A stretch of 64,000 nt of DNA from positions 62,763,264 to 62,827,263 of the forward strand of contig JASWHV010000003.1 of NCBI GenBank assembly GCA_030760725.1. Reading direction: 5' to 3'. The stretch's first letter is position 1, and each line of letters begins with the position of its first letter. The translations under genes and the position numbers were made by a program. The notes under the pieces are model-generated. The model did no database searches. It worked only from the letters and a program-made list of their open reading frames with translations, and had not been told where the DNA came from. The DNA is from Neostapfia colusana. Lineage: Eukaryota > Streptophyta > Magnoliopsida > Poales > Poaceae. Positions 1 to 11,318 of this stretch are shown in pieces.

Positions 1-259
1 TCGTTACGTTAGTTAATGGTGTGTTAATGCTTGGTGTGTGACGTGAGTTGTGGAAGCCATGAGCAATTGTCCACAGCCTCGTCTTCAGATTGTTTTGCTT
101 TGGTGTGTGAACCCACATGAAATAATAGTGCATTTATTTTTGTATGAGATATGAACCCTCAGAAAAGTATAACAAAGCCTCAACACTTCAAAGTACAAAC
201 AAGTGAAAGTAGTAAGATAATACGTAAGGCTTTAAATTAACATTGGTTGATCATGCCAG
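1..259 (+). other. 5' leader of element A1 (internal, left end off window)
   Basis: This is non-coding sequence between the off-window 5' LTR and PBS of element A1 and its gag start. It is moderately AT-rich and shows no ORF, PBS or LTR end. It finishes in a splice-acceptor-like CAG directly before the gag ATG at 260. The 5' LTR of A1 must lie to the left of the window. Confidence 0.6.
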
Positions 260-1705
260 ATGGCCGGAAGATGAAAAGGTCGTGCTGCCAACCCCGCCAC
301 CAACAACGATGAGGCCTGCAACCCTCATCTTTCAGGAGGCCAAGACAGGGGTGGTCGCCGTGAAGGAGTTGATCCCCTCCACCAAATGCTTGAGAATCAA
401 AATCAGCTCATCCAGAACTTGACTCAAGTGGTGGCCAACTTGCATCAAGTTCCACCTCCACAAGCTGCACCACGCCAACCAAGGTTGAGTGAGTTTTTGG
501 GAACTCAACCTCCGAAGTTTGCAAGTGCTGCTGAACCTCTAGAGGCAGATGATTGGCTAAAGACCATTGAAAGCAAGATGAGGATCATACAGTGCCAAGG
601 TTATGAGAGGGTGTTGTTTGCCTCTCATCAATTGCATGGACCTGCTGCTGATTGGTGGACCGCCTACGTGGCCGCCCATCATGACCCTGAGAACATCACT
701 TGGGAAGAGTTCAAGCGTAGCTTCCGCAATCATTACATACCAAGGGGTGAACTCAAAAACAAGAGGAAGGAGTTTTTGGGGTTGCAGCAAGGTAACATGA
801 CTGTGAGGGAATACCTCACTAAATTTACTCAACTCTCCCGTTATGCCCCACGGGACATAGAGACTGATGAGCAGAAACAAGATTGTTTCGTGGAAGGACT
901 TACCGCAGAAATGCAGTGTGCAATGTCCTCCAATGAGTATGAAAGCTTCCAAAAGATGGTGGACAGGGCGTTTGTGGTAGAAAGGAAGCTGAAGGCCTTG
1001 GAAAATGAGAACAAGAGGAAGGCCGGGTGGTCACATCAGGCCTCAGGGAGCAACACCCGCCCACGTCTGATGCAGCAATCCGCGGGGCAGACGAACCGTG
1101 CTGCGGTACCCTACTCAGCACCAAGAGGGTACAACCCGAACTACAGGCCTCCGGCAGCGCCAATACAGCCACAACGTCAGTTCGTACAGCAGCCTCGCCC
1201 TACATATCAACCTCGACCAGCAGTGAAAGGACCCCCAAACCAACCCCAAGACAGCAAAGGCCAGGCACCTAAGGTTGGGGTGCAATGTTTCAACTGTGGT
1301 GAAGTGGGGCACTACGCCCATAAGTGCCCAAAGAAGAAGCCCACGCAGCCACAACAGCAGAATATAATGAGAGGACGGGTGAACCACGTCACCATGGAGG
1401 AAGCGCAAGAGGCACCTGACGTGGTAGTTGGTAAGTTTCCTGCAAATTTACACATTGCAACCCTGCTGTTTGATTCTGGTGCTACCCACTCGTTCATTGC
1501 TCAAGGGTTTGTTAAGAAGCATGATCTAGCAACAACACAAATGAACCATATGCTAGCAGTAAACTCTCCAGGTGGAGAAATAAGGACAAGACAAGTGTGT
1601 CCCAAGGTGAATCTAGACATTAATGGGGTAGTATTTATTGCCAACCTCATAGTGATAGATTCCCAGGGGATCGATATTATTTTGGGCATGGACTGGTGGA
1701 ACTAA
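260..1705 (+). pseudogene. gag: A1 gag-protease (Tekay/Del-type chromovirus), disrupted
   Basis: Gag forms the virus-like particle that packages element RNA; the fused aspartic protease matures the polyprotein. I take the ATG at 260 as the start because it is in frame with the long ORF and follows a CAG. Codon 5 is a TGA (272-274), so the open part effectively begins near 386. Visible in order: a retrotransposon-gag region with WLKTIESKMRI, ADWWTAYV and REYLTKFTQLSRYAP; a basic Pro/Gln-rich linker; a CCHC knuckle CFNCGEVGHYAHKC (1286-1327); and a protease active site DSGATHSF near 1472. The frame ends at GMDWWN because about 43 bp are missing near 1696 relative to A2, which shifts the frame. 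Knuckle and protease motifs are intact, unlike A2. The copy is not functional as it stands. Confidence 0.9.
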
Positions 1706-4685
1706 CGCACCCTAGTGGCACAAAAGTAAAGTTTATAACAATACAAGAGCCTAGGAGGGACGTTAAATTAAATCAAATTGAGGTGAAAGTGGAGAAGATC
1801 AGGATTATCAGTGAATATCCAGATGTTTTTCCGGAGGAGTTGCCAGGTATGCCTCCAGATCGTGAAGTGGAATTCGTGATTGAACTAGTGCCTGGAACAG
1901 CCCCGATATACAAGAGACCTTATCGGATGGACTCCAAACAGCTGGGAGAACTCAAGGATCATTTGAGAGAATTGACGGAGAAGGGGTATATTCGTCCTAG
2001 TTCCTCACCTTAGGGAGCTCCAGTCATATTTGTGCCCAAAAAGGACGGAACCCAAAGGTTATGTGTGGACTACCATGCTTTGAATGAGGTAACCATCAAG
2101 AATAAGTACCCATTACCCCGCATTGAAGACTTGTTTGATCAGTTGAATGGAGCTTGTGTGTTCTCGAAGATTGATCTCAGGTCGGGATACCACCAACTTA
2201 AGATAAGGCAATCTGATATTCCCAAGACAGCTTTCGTATCTCGGTACGGACTGTATGAATACACTGTCATGCCTTTTGGGCTAACTAATGCCCCGGCGTA
2301 CTTCATGTATCTCATGAACAAGGTATTCATGGAATATCTGGACAAATTTGTGATGGTTTTCATAGATGACATTCTCGTCTTCTCCAAAGTTGAAGAAGAA
2401 CATGAGAAACATCTAAGGTTGGTGTTGCAGAGGCTGAGAGAACACCAACTATATGCCAAGTTGAGCAAGTGTGAGTTTTGGCTGAAGAGAGTTCCCTTCT
2501 TAGGACATATAATCTCGGAGGGAGGAATCTCCGTGGATCCTGCCAAAATCGAGGATATACAGAAGTGGAAGACCCCTGAAAATGTCGGGGAAGTTCGAAG
2601 CTTCTTGGGATTGGCTGGATACTACCGACGGTTTATTGAGGGATTCTCCAAGATCTCGAGACCCCTCACCAAACTGTTGGAGAAGGGAATCACATTCACA
2701 TGGACGCCGCAGTGCGAGACGAGTTTTCAGGAGTTAAAGGAGAGATTGACAACAGCCCCAGTGCTAGTTATGCCAGATATGCAGAAGAACTTTACGGTGT
2801 ACTGTGATGCCTCTGGAAACGGGTTGGGATGTGTTCTCATGCAAGAAGGGCATGTCGTGGATTATGCATCCCGGCAGCTCCGGAAGCACGAGAAAAACTA
2901 TCCTACTCATGACCTAGAACTAGCCGCAGTGGTACACGCGTTGAAAATTTGGCGTCATTACTTGATGGGGAAGAGGACAGAGATATATACGGATCATAAG
3001 AGTTTAAAGTACATTTTCACACAGCCAGATCTCAACCTCAGACAAAGGAGATGGTTAGAGCTAATCAATGACTTTGATGTGGGCATCAACTATCATCCTG
3101 GGAAAGCAAACGTCGTGGCAGATGCTTTAAGTCGGAAAGTGCAGGTCAATAAGTTGAGCTTGAAGGACATGCCAGCAGAATTGAAGGACGAGGTTATAAG
3201 GCTCAATCTATGCCTTGTGAATAGTGGTGAAGCCATCGCCATGGAAGTGGACTCCACACTAGAGCGAGACATACGCGAGGGTCAAAAGAATGACGAGAAG
3301 ATATAAGAGATCAGACAACTCATCAAGGAAAATAAAGCTCCGGGTTTCATAGAGGATGAACAAGGAACGGTGTGGCACGGGAAAAGAATCTGTGCGCCAG
3401 AAATAAAGAAGATTCGTGAATTGATTTTGAAGGAGGCTCACGATCTGATTATTCCATCCATCCTGGGAGTACGAAGATGTACCAGGACCTCAAGAGCAGG
3501 TATTGGGTGTATGGCATGAAGCGAGATGTCGCGGAACATGTTGCCCTATGTGACACATGTCAGTTGGTGAAAGCAGAACATCAATGACCCGCGGGATTAT
3601 TGCAACCACTCAAAGTGCCTGAATGGAAATGAGAAGAAATCGGCATGGATTTCATAGTGGGATTGCCTAGGACCCAATAAGGATATGATTCAATATGGGT
3701 CATCATCGACAGGCTAACCAAGGTAGCTCATTTCATCCCCGTGAAAGAAATCTACAGCGGATCCAAATTGGCAGAATTGTACATGTCAAAGATCGTGTGT
3801 TACCATGGAGTGCCAAAGAAGATTGTGTCGGATCGAGGGACACAGTTCACCTCAAGGTTCTGGCAGAAGTTGCATGAAACCATGGGAACCCATCTGAATT
3901 TCAGCTCTGCCTATCATCCCCAAACCGATGGGCAGATGGAAAGTACCAATCAGATTCTCGAGGATATGCTGAGAGCGTGTGCACTAAAAAACAATCGGAG
4001 TTGGGATAAGAACTTACCGTATGCGGAGTTTTCCTATAACAACAGCTATCAAGCTAGTATGAAGATGTCACCGTTCGAAGCTTTGTATGGGAGGAAGTGC
4101 AGAACTCCCCTATTTTGGAACCAAACAGGGGAAAGTAAAGTGTTTGGTCCCGAAGTACTACAAGAAGCCGAGGCGAAAGTGAGGGAAATTCGTAACAACT
4201 TGAGGATAGCACAAACACGGCAAACGAGCTATGCCGATGTACGGAGAAGAGAGCTCGTTTTAAACGTGGGAGACTATGTCTATCTCAAGGTGTCCCCTAT
4301 CCGAGGACTTCGTCGATTCAAGGTGAGAGGGAAGTTGTCACCTCGATACATCGGACCCTTTCAAGTGCTGGAGAGGAAAGGCGAAGTGGCGTATCAACTA
4401 GAATTACCGGCTCGCCTATCGGATGTGCACGATGTATTCCATGTGTCACAGCTCAAGAAATGTCTAAGGACACCTGAAGAGATGCTACCCATGAATGAGG
4501 TTGAAGTAGCTGAGGATCTGTCTTATGCCGAGCAGCCATCCAAGATTTTGGAGACAATGGAACGCCTCACAAGAAATAAAAGAATCCGGATGTGCAAGGT
4601 GCAGTGGAAGCATCACTCGGAGGAGGAAGCCACCTGGGAGCGAGAAGATGAGCTTAAGGCACAATTTCTGGAATTGTTTTCTTAG
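1696..4685 (+). pseudogene. pol: A1 pol: RT, RNase H, integrase, chromodomain; many stops
   Basis: This is the Ty3/gypsy pol in the order PR, RT, RNase H, integrase. The RT region has SKIDLRSGYHQ, the MPFGLTNAPA block and FIDD as the catalytic YxDD equivalent. RNase H shows YCDASGNGLG and ends near HPGKANVVADALSRK. The integrase core has HPQTDGQM, followed by a GPF/VAYQLELPA module and a C-terminal chromodomain-like end (QWKHHSEEEATWE). A TAG (2011-2013) and a TAA (3304-3306) break the frame. Between about 3440 and 3740, over the integrase zinc finger and first core Asp, there is a frameshift plus further stops. The part from 3741 to the TAG at 4683 is open. Integrase D,D,E chemistry would need the interrupted part, so this copy cannot move itself. 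Confidence 0.9.
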
Positions 4686-4715
4686 AACCCCAATCTCGAG
4701 GACGAGATTTTTTTT

Positions 4716-4729
4716 AAGGGGGGTAGATC
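4716..4729 (+). other. Polypurine tract of A1
   Basis: A purine run (AAGGGGGGTAGATC) abuts the LTR start TGTAACACC. In this clade this is the plus-strand primer site. The same arrangement precedes the A2 and A3 LTRs, with one changed base in A2, and occurs inverted in element C. Confidence 0.8.
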
Positions 4730-5126
4730 TGTAACACCCCAAAATCCTGTTAAGAGGGGAATTTAAAAATTTTTGGACGTATTACATGTGTTGCAAAAAT
4801 TCAAATTCAAACTGGAATTCAAATTAAACTCAAAACAGAAATGAAAAAGAAAAAGAAAAGAAAAAAAATAAACCTCCCCGGGCAGTGGGCCGAAACCCAC
4901 CAGCCGGCCCACCCCATCCCGCGCCAGCCCGCAGCCGCGCGCCCCCCCTTCTTCCCACTGACACGCGGGGCCCGCCAACCTTTCTTCCTCCTCGCGCTCG
5001 CGCCCGAGCTCGGCCGGACTCTTCTCACCCCGAATCAAAACCGACCCGGATCCTCGCGTATCCCAGCCGAATTTCGTTCGTGGGCGACGCAAACTCGATC
5101 ACAACCGAACGCCGCCCTCCCCCGTC

Positions 5127-5134
5127 TATAAAAA
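5127..5134 (+). promoter_or_regulatory. TATA box, A1 LTR
   Basis: TATAAAAA lies in a GC-rich setting about 400 bp into the LTR. It is conserved in position in A2 (TATATAAA) and A3. Transcription would start roughly 30 bp downstream, giving a U3 of about 430 bp and a very long R/U5. Confidence 0.7.
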
Positions 5135-5283
5135 CCCCGGCATCGTCCCGTTTTCCCCCATGATCCGCCGATTTTCTCTCCGGTGAGAACCCGAGCCCCT
5201 CCGGCGAATTCTGCTCGATCTACGCTCGGGAATTCTGATCTAACTCGCTGGTCTTGATCCACCGCCTCCGGGGAACCTTGCAG

Positions 5284-5403
5284 GTGCAGAAAACTCGGTG
5301 ATTTGCGGTACAAACACAGCGCCGACGAGCCTCGCCGTGAATTCACCTCGGACCTCGTCGCCGATCGCTTTCAAGGACCTCCGAGCTCAAGAAAACCCCC
5401 GAG
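5284..5403 (+). other. Putative LTR exon 2 (A1), 120 nt
   Basis: The block is bounded by TTGCAG| and |GTGAGATCC. It is exactly 120 nt in all three A-type LTRs. It is open in two frames, both differing from copy to copy only by substitutions. A further donor-like GTGAGA lies just upstream near 5183. Splicing is inferred from sequence only. Confidence 0.4.
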
Positions 5404-6702
5404 GTGAGATCCCCGACCTCCCCTCCACCGACATATGCCATAAAATCACAGTTTTAGGGAGAATTGACGAAGATCCGAAACCCTCCAGCGAGATCGCCGC
5501 CTCCCGCCGCCGTGCGCCGCCGGGCAGCGCCGCCCGCGCTCGATCAGAGCGACGTGGCCGCTAGTGCGCCGTCTATTTTAAATCGCACGGTAGAGTTTTA
5601 AATCCCCGCGTACCGGTTCGATGTTATAATCTCAGCCGTCTGTTTTAAATCGGACGGTCCACGTCAGCCCCGCGTTATAAAGGTCGGGATTCTTACGTGC
5701 TACCCCCTGGAGTTCTCGGAAAATAAGAGCTAGCCCTGGAAACTTCTGATCTAGCCCCTGGAACTTCAGAAAATCATGTAAATTCATTTAAAAATCAGTT
5801 TTAGCCCCTGGACTTAATACAAATTAGGAAAACCCCTCTGTTATGGGTAGTTAGCCCCCTGGGAATTCTTAAAATAATATAATAGACCCTGTAGTGGGGT
5901 GAGTTTACCTTTTTAACCTTATGTGATATTAAATTTAGGAATTTGAATATGTGTTTAGTATTTAAAATTTAAAAGATGGGACAAACACATTGTAAATTCA
6001 AATTTGAAACTTTCCTAGTACTTGGAAAACTTTGGAGTGAGATAAAAATAGATTTTTGGCTGAAATAAATCTGTTTAATTGATTATTCACATTTATTAGT
6101 TATAGGGACATATTTTTAAGTAGAGAATAATTCTGAAAATTAGTAAAATAAATGTAAAATAGTTCACGTCAGAGGAGAAGTTCAAAAATATATTATTATG
6201 TATTTTAGACCCAAAACCTATTCTGCTTAGATGAGGTGTCTTACTATTTTTATAATAAAGTTCACATTTAGGCATAGGAAATAAATCTGAAAATATAGCA
6301 AACTAGGTATGAATAACTAGAAAATGATAAATGAAGTTTCCAAAATCCAAAGAATTTAGTTAGGGTTGGTAGAAGGTCTGAAGACACATATGGAGTAGGA
6401 AAATACCTTTCATGCATACTTGGTAGCTAAAAGGTGTAGTAATTGAATATAAGGAATTAATTTAAATTGGAAACTCATATATATAGTATGCAAGCATAAA
6501 TATGAATACAAAAGTAGAAATCATATACACATGTTTAAAAGTGCATGTAAGCCAAAGATCAACACACATAGAGTAACCATAACACATAAAATTTGTGAAT
6601 GGCTTTCATAAATGTGAATGTGTGGTTTGTATGAAGTGAAAGTGTGAACTATGTCTTATAGATTGTTGTTTTTCTTTTGCTATGTGTGATGGTATGATGT
6701 AG

Positions 6703-6771
6703 AACCTGCTCCAGAGCAAGTTCTCCCTTTCCAAGATCAGGACTACCCATTCCAAGAGCAGCAGGAAGGAG
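6703..6771 (+). other. Putative LTR exon 3 (A1), 69 nt, GC donor
   Basis: The block follows GATGTAG| and ends at GGAG|GCAAGT, a GC-type donor. In phase 1 it encodes a Gln/acidic peptide containing LPFQDQDYPFQEQQEG. The length is 69 nt in A1, A2 and A3 with no indel. Read without splicing, the same frame ends a few codons later (GKCP, then stop). Confidence 0.45.
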
Positions 6772-7868
6772 GCAAGTGTCCTTGACCACTTTGATCCTAT
6801 ACTAGGATGTGTAGCTAGAATTATTTGCATTGTCAATTTAAAATATGAAACCCATGCTAGGATGTTTCCCTAGAATTGCATTATCTTGTTTCCTTGTAGC
6901 TTGGGTTGGGATTCATTTTATCATGTCATTTATTATTATGCATATGCTTAGCCATGCTTAGAATGGGATATTTGGGATATGAGATCATCAGTTTATATTA
7001 CCATACTCTTGAATGAGATATTGTGAGTTATGTAGAGGTAGGAATCAAGGCAAGTTGGATGTTTTGGTTGGTGCTGGGTGCAGGAGACTCGGGTTTGTGT
7101 TTAGTACTTGCTTGGATCCTAAGGACCGGTTCATGGAGCATGTAACCTGGCTTTACCGTGCCAACCACATGCTGAGATGGGGCAGCTTTGCCAATTAATT
7201 AGGTGTATCCCCGGCGTAGTATGGGTGTGTTGGATGGTGCGGGGAATAGGTGTCAGCTGGACTACCATATGAACCGCAAGGCTCAAGAGGGGGCCACTGC
7301 AGCGGGGTTGGAGCCTCTTGTATGCTGTTAGGGGTGAAACCTCAGTGGGCCCACGCTCGTCAGGAATCCCTTTGTAAAGGCTACGTAGTGATCTCCTGGC
7401 TACACACCTGGGAAGTGTGAATGTGGTTCATAGCCACTGGCATAATGGAGGTTCTTTTAGTCCACCCGGCAACGGGGGATGGAATCACTACATGTGGGTA
7501 CAGTGGTGCAAACTCTGCAGAGTCAAAACTGTCATGACAGCCGTGCTCACGGTCAAGAGCGGCTTGGACTTATTCATGATTAGAGGAGTGATGGTTTTGG
7601 AAGTTGTGAATGTTAAGCGGGGAGCTTAACATTGAAAATGATGTTATGGTTATTTGATTATGATGATGGGATGGGAAATTGGGATCATTTCACCTGTGTA
7701 GTAATGTAGGTGCTTAATAAGCTAAGGTGGTAGGCAATAATTGCGTAGTGCTTCAACCATGAGTTTAACCTCTCCTTGTTCTAGCCATGCATGACATAAC
7801 TTTCCCACACTTGCTGAGTACCATCGGTACTCAACCTTGCATATTTGTTGGTTTATATTGCTGCTCAG

Positions 7869-7927
7869 GTTAAGAAAATGAGGTGGTGTATAATGATCAA
7901 GACTTTGGACCCGAAGAAGGTTTCTAG
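7869..7927 (+). other. Putative terminal LTR exon 4 (A1), 59 nt
   Basis: The block follows TGCTGCTCAG|. In phase 1 the A-family frame ends NDQDFGPEEGF then stop. In A1 its first full codon is TAA where A2 and A3 have CAA, so the A1 copy would be truncated. A GAGTAC...GTACTC inverted repeat lies about 40 bp upstream. Confidence 0.4.
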
Positions 7928-8175
7928 GTTCATGGAGTCCCCCGGGCAACGCCTGTGACGGAGCCCACAAAGATAATTATTCTGCTGCTAGTTTATTTGC
8001 TTGTGATGAACTTATTATTGTCCATCGAGACATTTGCTATGTAAGACTTATTTATATTCGACACCTGGCTTGTAATAAATGATGCTTCACTATTTGTCAT
8101 CCCATGTATGAGAAAATGATCCTGGCATACATGTGATATTCACTCGGTTGTTCTTTGGAAAAACCGGGTGTGACA

Positions 8176-8602
8176 GCAATCACCTGCCAGATTCACATCT
8201 ACCGTCGCCACCTGGACAGGACTGAGTACATGTATGTCCTCCAGCGTGAGAGTGGTACAACGGAGTACAAGTACCCGCCCGTGCAGCAAGGGACTTCCCA
8301 TGAGCACATGGACTTGTGCTTGGAGGATGCTGCTATGCTCAGCACTAGACTGCAGGAATGTCAGCAGGAGCTTCAGGATGTACGTGACACCCTGAGGGAG
8401 ACTGAGGCGTTGCTTTGAGCCAGCTTGAGGGCGAGAGAAAGAGGAGATGGGAATGAACTGTGTGTCACCGTGAATGACACGTGGACTCCTGACTCCCCAG
8501 ATCGCCGGGCAAGCAGGCGTCGCCGCACTTCTCCACCAGCAGCTTCCCCACCCAAAGCAGAGTCAGAGGGCAGCCACAATAACGAGGAAGATCCCGAGGA
8601 AC
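8176..8602 (+). pseudogene. A2 chimeric leader with a coiled-coil ORF
   Basis: The sequence starts immediately after the LTR end and has no PBS, so it is probably the A2 leader into which A1 inserted. One frame is open from the LTR edge to 8691 except for a TGA at 8416-8418. Its first part includes RTEYMYVLQRE. Then comes a heptad-like, Leu/Gln/Glu-rich segment (LSTRLQECQQELQDVRDTL), then an Arg/Ser/Pro-rich acidic tail. The equivalent part of A1 is unrelated; homology to A1 begins at 8603 (CAGCTCAT). The gag frame differs from this ORF. I do not recognise the protein; short coiled-coil ORFs near gag occur in some grass gypsy elements, but I cannot verify a match. Confidence 0.5.
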
Positions 8603-9950
8603 CAGCTCATTCAGAGCCTGACTCAAGTGGTGGCCAACTTGCACCAAGCTCAACCTCCACAAGCTGCACCACGCCAACCAAGGTTGAGTGAGTTTCTAGG
8701 GACTCAACCTCCCAAGTTTGCAAGTGCTGCTGAACCTCTAGATGCAGATGATTGGCTAAAGACCATTGAGAGCAAGATGAGGATCATACAATGCCAAGGG
8801 TATGAGAGGGTGCTGTTTGCCTCTCACCAATTGCATGGACCTGCTGCTAATTGGTGGACCGCTTACGTGGCCGCCCATCATGACCCTGAAAACATCACTT
8901 GGGAAGAGTTCAAGCATAGCTTCCGCAACCATTACATACCAAGGGGTGAACTTAAGAACAAGAGAAAGGAGTTCTTGGGGCTGCAGCAAGGAAACATGAC
9001 GGTGAGGGAATACCTCACTAAATTCACCCAACTATCCCGTTATGCACCACGGGACATAGAGACTGATGAGCAGAAACAGGACTGCTTTGTGGAAGGACTT
9101 ACAGCGGAAATGCAGTGTGCAATGTCCTCCAACGAGTATGAAAGCTTCCAGAAGATGGTGGACAGAGCATTTGTTGTGGAAAGGAAGCTGAAGGCCTTGG
9201 AAAATGAAAAGAAGAGGAAGGCGGGATGGTCACACCAAGCCTCGGGTAGCAACACCCGCCCACGTCTGATGCAGCAACCCGCAGGGCAGACGAGTCGTGA
9301 TGCGGTACCCTACTCCGCGCCGAGAGGGTACAACCCAAATTTTAGGCCCCTGTCAGCACCAACACAGCCACAACGTCAGTTTGTACAGCAGCCTCGCCCC
9401 GCATATCAACCTCGACCAGCAGTACAAGGACCCCCGAACCAACCCCAAGACAACAAAGGCCAGTCACCTAAGGTTGGGGTGCAATGCTTCAACTGTGGTG
9501 AAGTGAGGCACTACGCCCATAAGTGCCTAAAGAAGAAGCCCGTGCAGCCGCAACAGCAGAATGTGATGCGAGGACGGGTGAATCACGTGACCATGGAGGA
9601 AGCGCAAGAGGCACCTGACGTGGTAGTTGGTAAGTTTCCTGCCAATTTACACATTGCAACCCTGTTGTTCGATTTTGGTGCTACCCACTCATTCATTGCC
9701 CAAGGGTTTGTTAAGAAGCATGATTTAGCAACAACACAAATGAACCATATGCTAGCTGTAAACTCTCCAGGGGGAGAACTAAGGACAAGACAAGTGTGTC
9801 CCAAGGTGAATCTAGACATTAATGGGGCAGTATTTACTGCCAACCTCATAGTCATAGATTCATAAGGGATAGATATTATATTGGGCATGGATTGGTTGAC
9901 CAAACATAAAGGAATCATCCATTGTTTGACCAGAACGGCGGAACTAACTC
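8603..9950 (+). pseudogene. gag: A2 gag-protease, active site altered
   Basis: This is collinear with the A1 gag from about its codon 48 onward; the A1-type N-terminus is replaced by the chimeric leader. The gag core, linker and knuckle region are open to a TAA at 9863-9865, and the same frame then continues. Two key residues are lost: the knuckle reads CFNCGEVRHYAHKC (Gly to Arg before His), and the protease site reads DFGATHSF instead of DSGATHSF (near 9671). The Asp is kept, but the flap-side Ser of the DSG triplet is gone, so protease activity is doubtful even without the stop. The 43 bp missing in A1 are present here. Confidence 0.88.
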
Positions 9951-11273
9951 ACCCTAGTGGCACAAAAGTAAAGTTCATAACAATACAAGAGCCTAGGAGG
10001 GACATTAAATTAAATAAAGTCAAGGTGGAAGTGAAGGAGATCAGGACCATCAGGGAATATCCAGATGTTTTTCCGGAGGAGTTGCCAGGTATGCCCCCCA
10101 ATCGAGAAGTGGAATTCGCAATTGAGCTAGTGCCTGGAACAACTCCGATATACAAGATACCTTATCGGATGGACTCCAAGCAGCTGGAAGAACTCAAGGA
10201 TCATTTAAGAGAATTGACAGGGAAGGGGTACATTCGTCCTAGTTCCTCACCATCGGGAGCTCCAGTGATATTTGTGCCCAAGAAGGATGGGACCCAATCA
10301 GGATATGATTCGATATGGGTCATCCCCGTGAAAGAAAGCTACAGCAGATCTAAATTGGCAGAATTATACATGTCAAGGATCGTGTGTTTCCATGGAGTGC
10401 CAAAGAAGATAGTGTCAGATCGAGGGACACAGTTCACCTCAAGGTTCTGGCAGAAGTTGCATGAAACCATGGGAACTCATCTGAATTTTAGTTCTGCCTT
10501 TCATCCCCAGACTGACGGACAAACAGAAAGGACTAATCAGATCCTTGAGGATATGCTGAGAGCGTGTGCGCTCAAAAACAATCAGAATTGGGATAAGAAC
10601 TTACCGTATGCGGAGTTCTCCTATAACAACAGCTATCAGGCTAGTATGAAGATGTCACCATTTGAGGCTTTGTATGGGAGGAAGTGCAGAACCCCCCCTA
10701 TTTTGGAACCAAACAGGGGAAAGTGAAGTGTTTGGCCCCGAGGTACTACAAGAAGCTGAGGCGAAAGTGAGGGAAATCCGCAACAACTTGAGGATAGCAC
10801 AAACACGACAAAAGAGCTATGCCGATGTAAGGAGAAGAGAGCGCGTTTTCAACGTGGGGGACTATGTCTACCTCAAGGTGTCCCCTATTCGAGGACTTCG
10901 TTGGTTCAAGGTGAAAGGGAAGGTATCACCTTGATACATCGGACCCTTTCAAGTTATGGAGAGGAAAGGCAAAGTGGCATATCAACTAGAATTACCGGCT
11001 CGCCTATCGGATGTGCACGATGTATTCCATGTGTCACAGCTCAAGAAATGTCTGAGGACGCCTGAAGAGATGTTACCCACGAACGAGGTTGACGTACCTG
11101 AGGGTCTATCTTATGCCGAGCAAGCATTCAAGATTTTGGAGACAATGGAACGCCTCACAAGAAATAAAAGAATCCGGATGTGCAGGGTGCAGTGGAAGCA
11201 TCACTCGGAAGAGGAAGCCACATGGGAGCGAGAAGACGAGCTTAAGGCACAGTTTCCGGAATTGTTTTCCTAG
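9951..11273 (+). pseudogene. pol: A2 pol remnant: RT/RNase H deleted, integrase end and chromodomain kept
   Basis: The N-terminal RT leader runs to FVPKKDGTQ near 10298, then jumps directly into integrase (SGYDSIWV). Compared with A1 about 1.6 kb is missing, covering all RT catalytic motifs, RNase H and the integrase zinc finger. The junction carries the short repeat GGACCCAA found at both A1 break points. A second 33-bp in-frame deletion next to it removes the first integrase core block. An extra C in a C-run near 10697 shifts the frame, and a CGA-to-TGA change gives a stop at 10933. The GPF module and chromodomain remain open from 10936 to the TAG at 11271. The copy is non-autonomous. Confidence 0.88.
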
Positions 11274-11304
11274 AACCACCAATCTCGAGGACGAGATTTC
11301 TTTT

Positions 11305-11318
11305 AACGAGGGTAGAGC
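11305..11318 (+). other. Polypurine tract of A2
   Basis: This is the position of the plus-strand primer site before the LTR. The A1 AAGGGGGGTAG is changed to AACGAGGGTAG here, so the run is interrupted. Confidence 0.6.

Larger units (their letters stand above)
4730..8175 (+). repeat. A1 3' LTR (3446 bp)
   Basis: The LTR starts TGTAACACCCC after the polypurine tract and ends GGGTGTGACA. Full-length relatives lie at 11319-14740 and 46440-49863, which fixes both ends. The U3 is short (TATA at 5127), so most of the LTR is R/U5. It holds three exon-like blocks, listed separately. The many short ORFs inside are not conserved as proteins. The following 5 bp (8176-8180, GCAAT) would be one TSD copy; the partner is off the window. 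Stretches with no recognisable content are about 5600-6690 and 6780-7800. Confidence 0.93.

Noticed and set aside
7013..7629. Short plus-strand ORFs in the A1 LTR (61 and 70 codons)
   Set aside because: Not kept open in A2 and A3, no splice-like borders, no composition signal.
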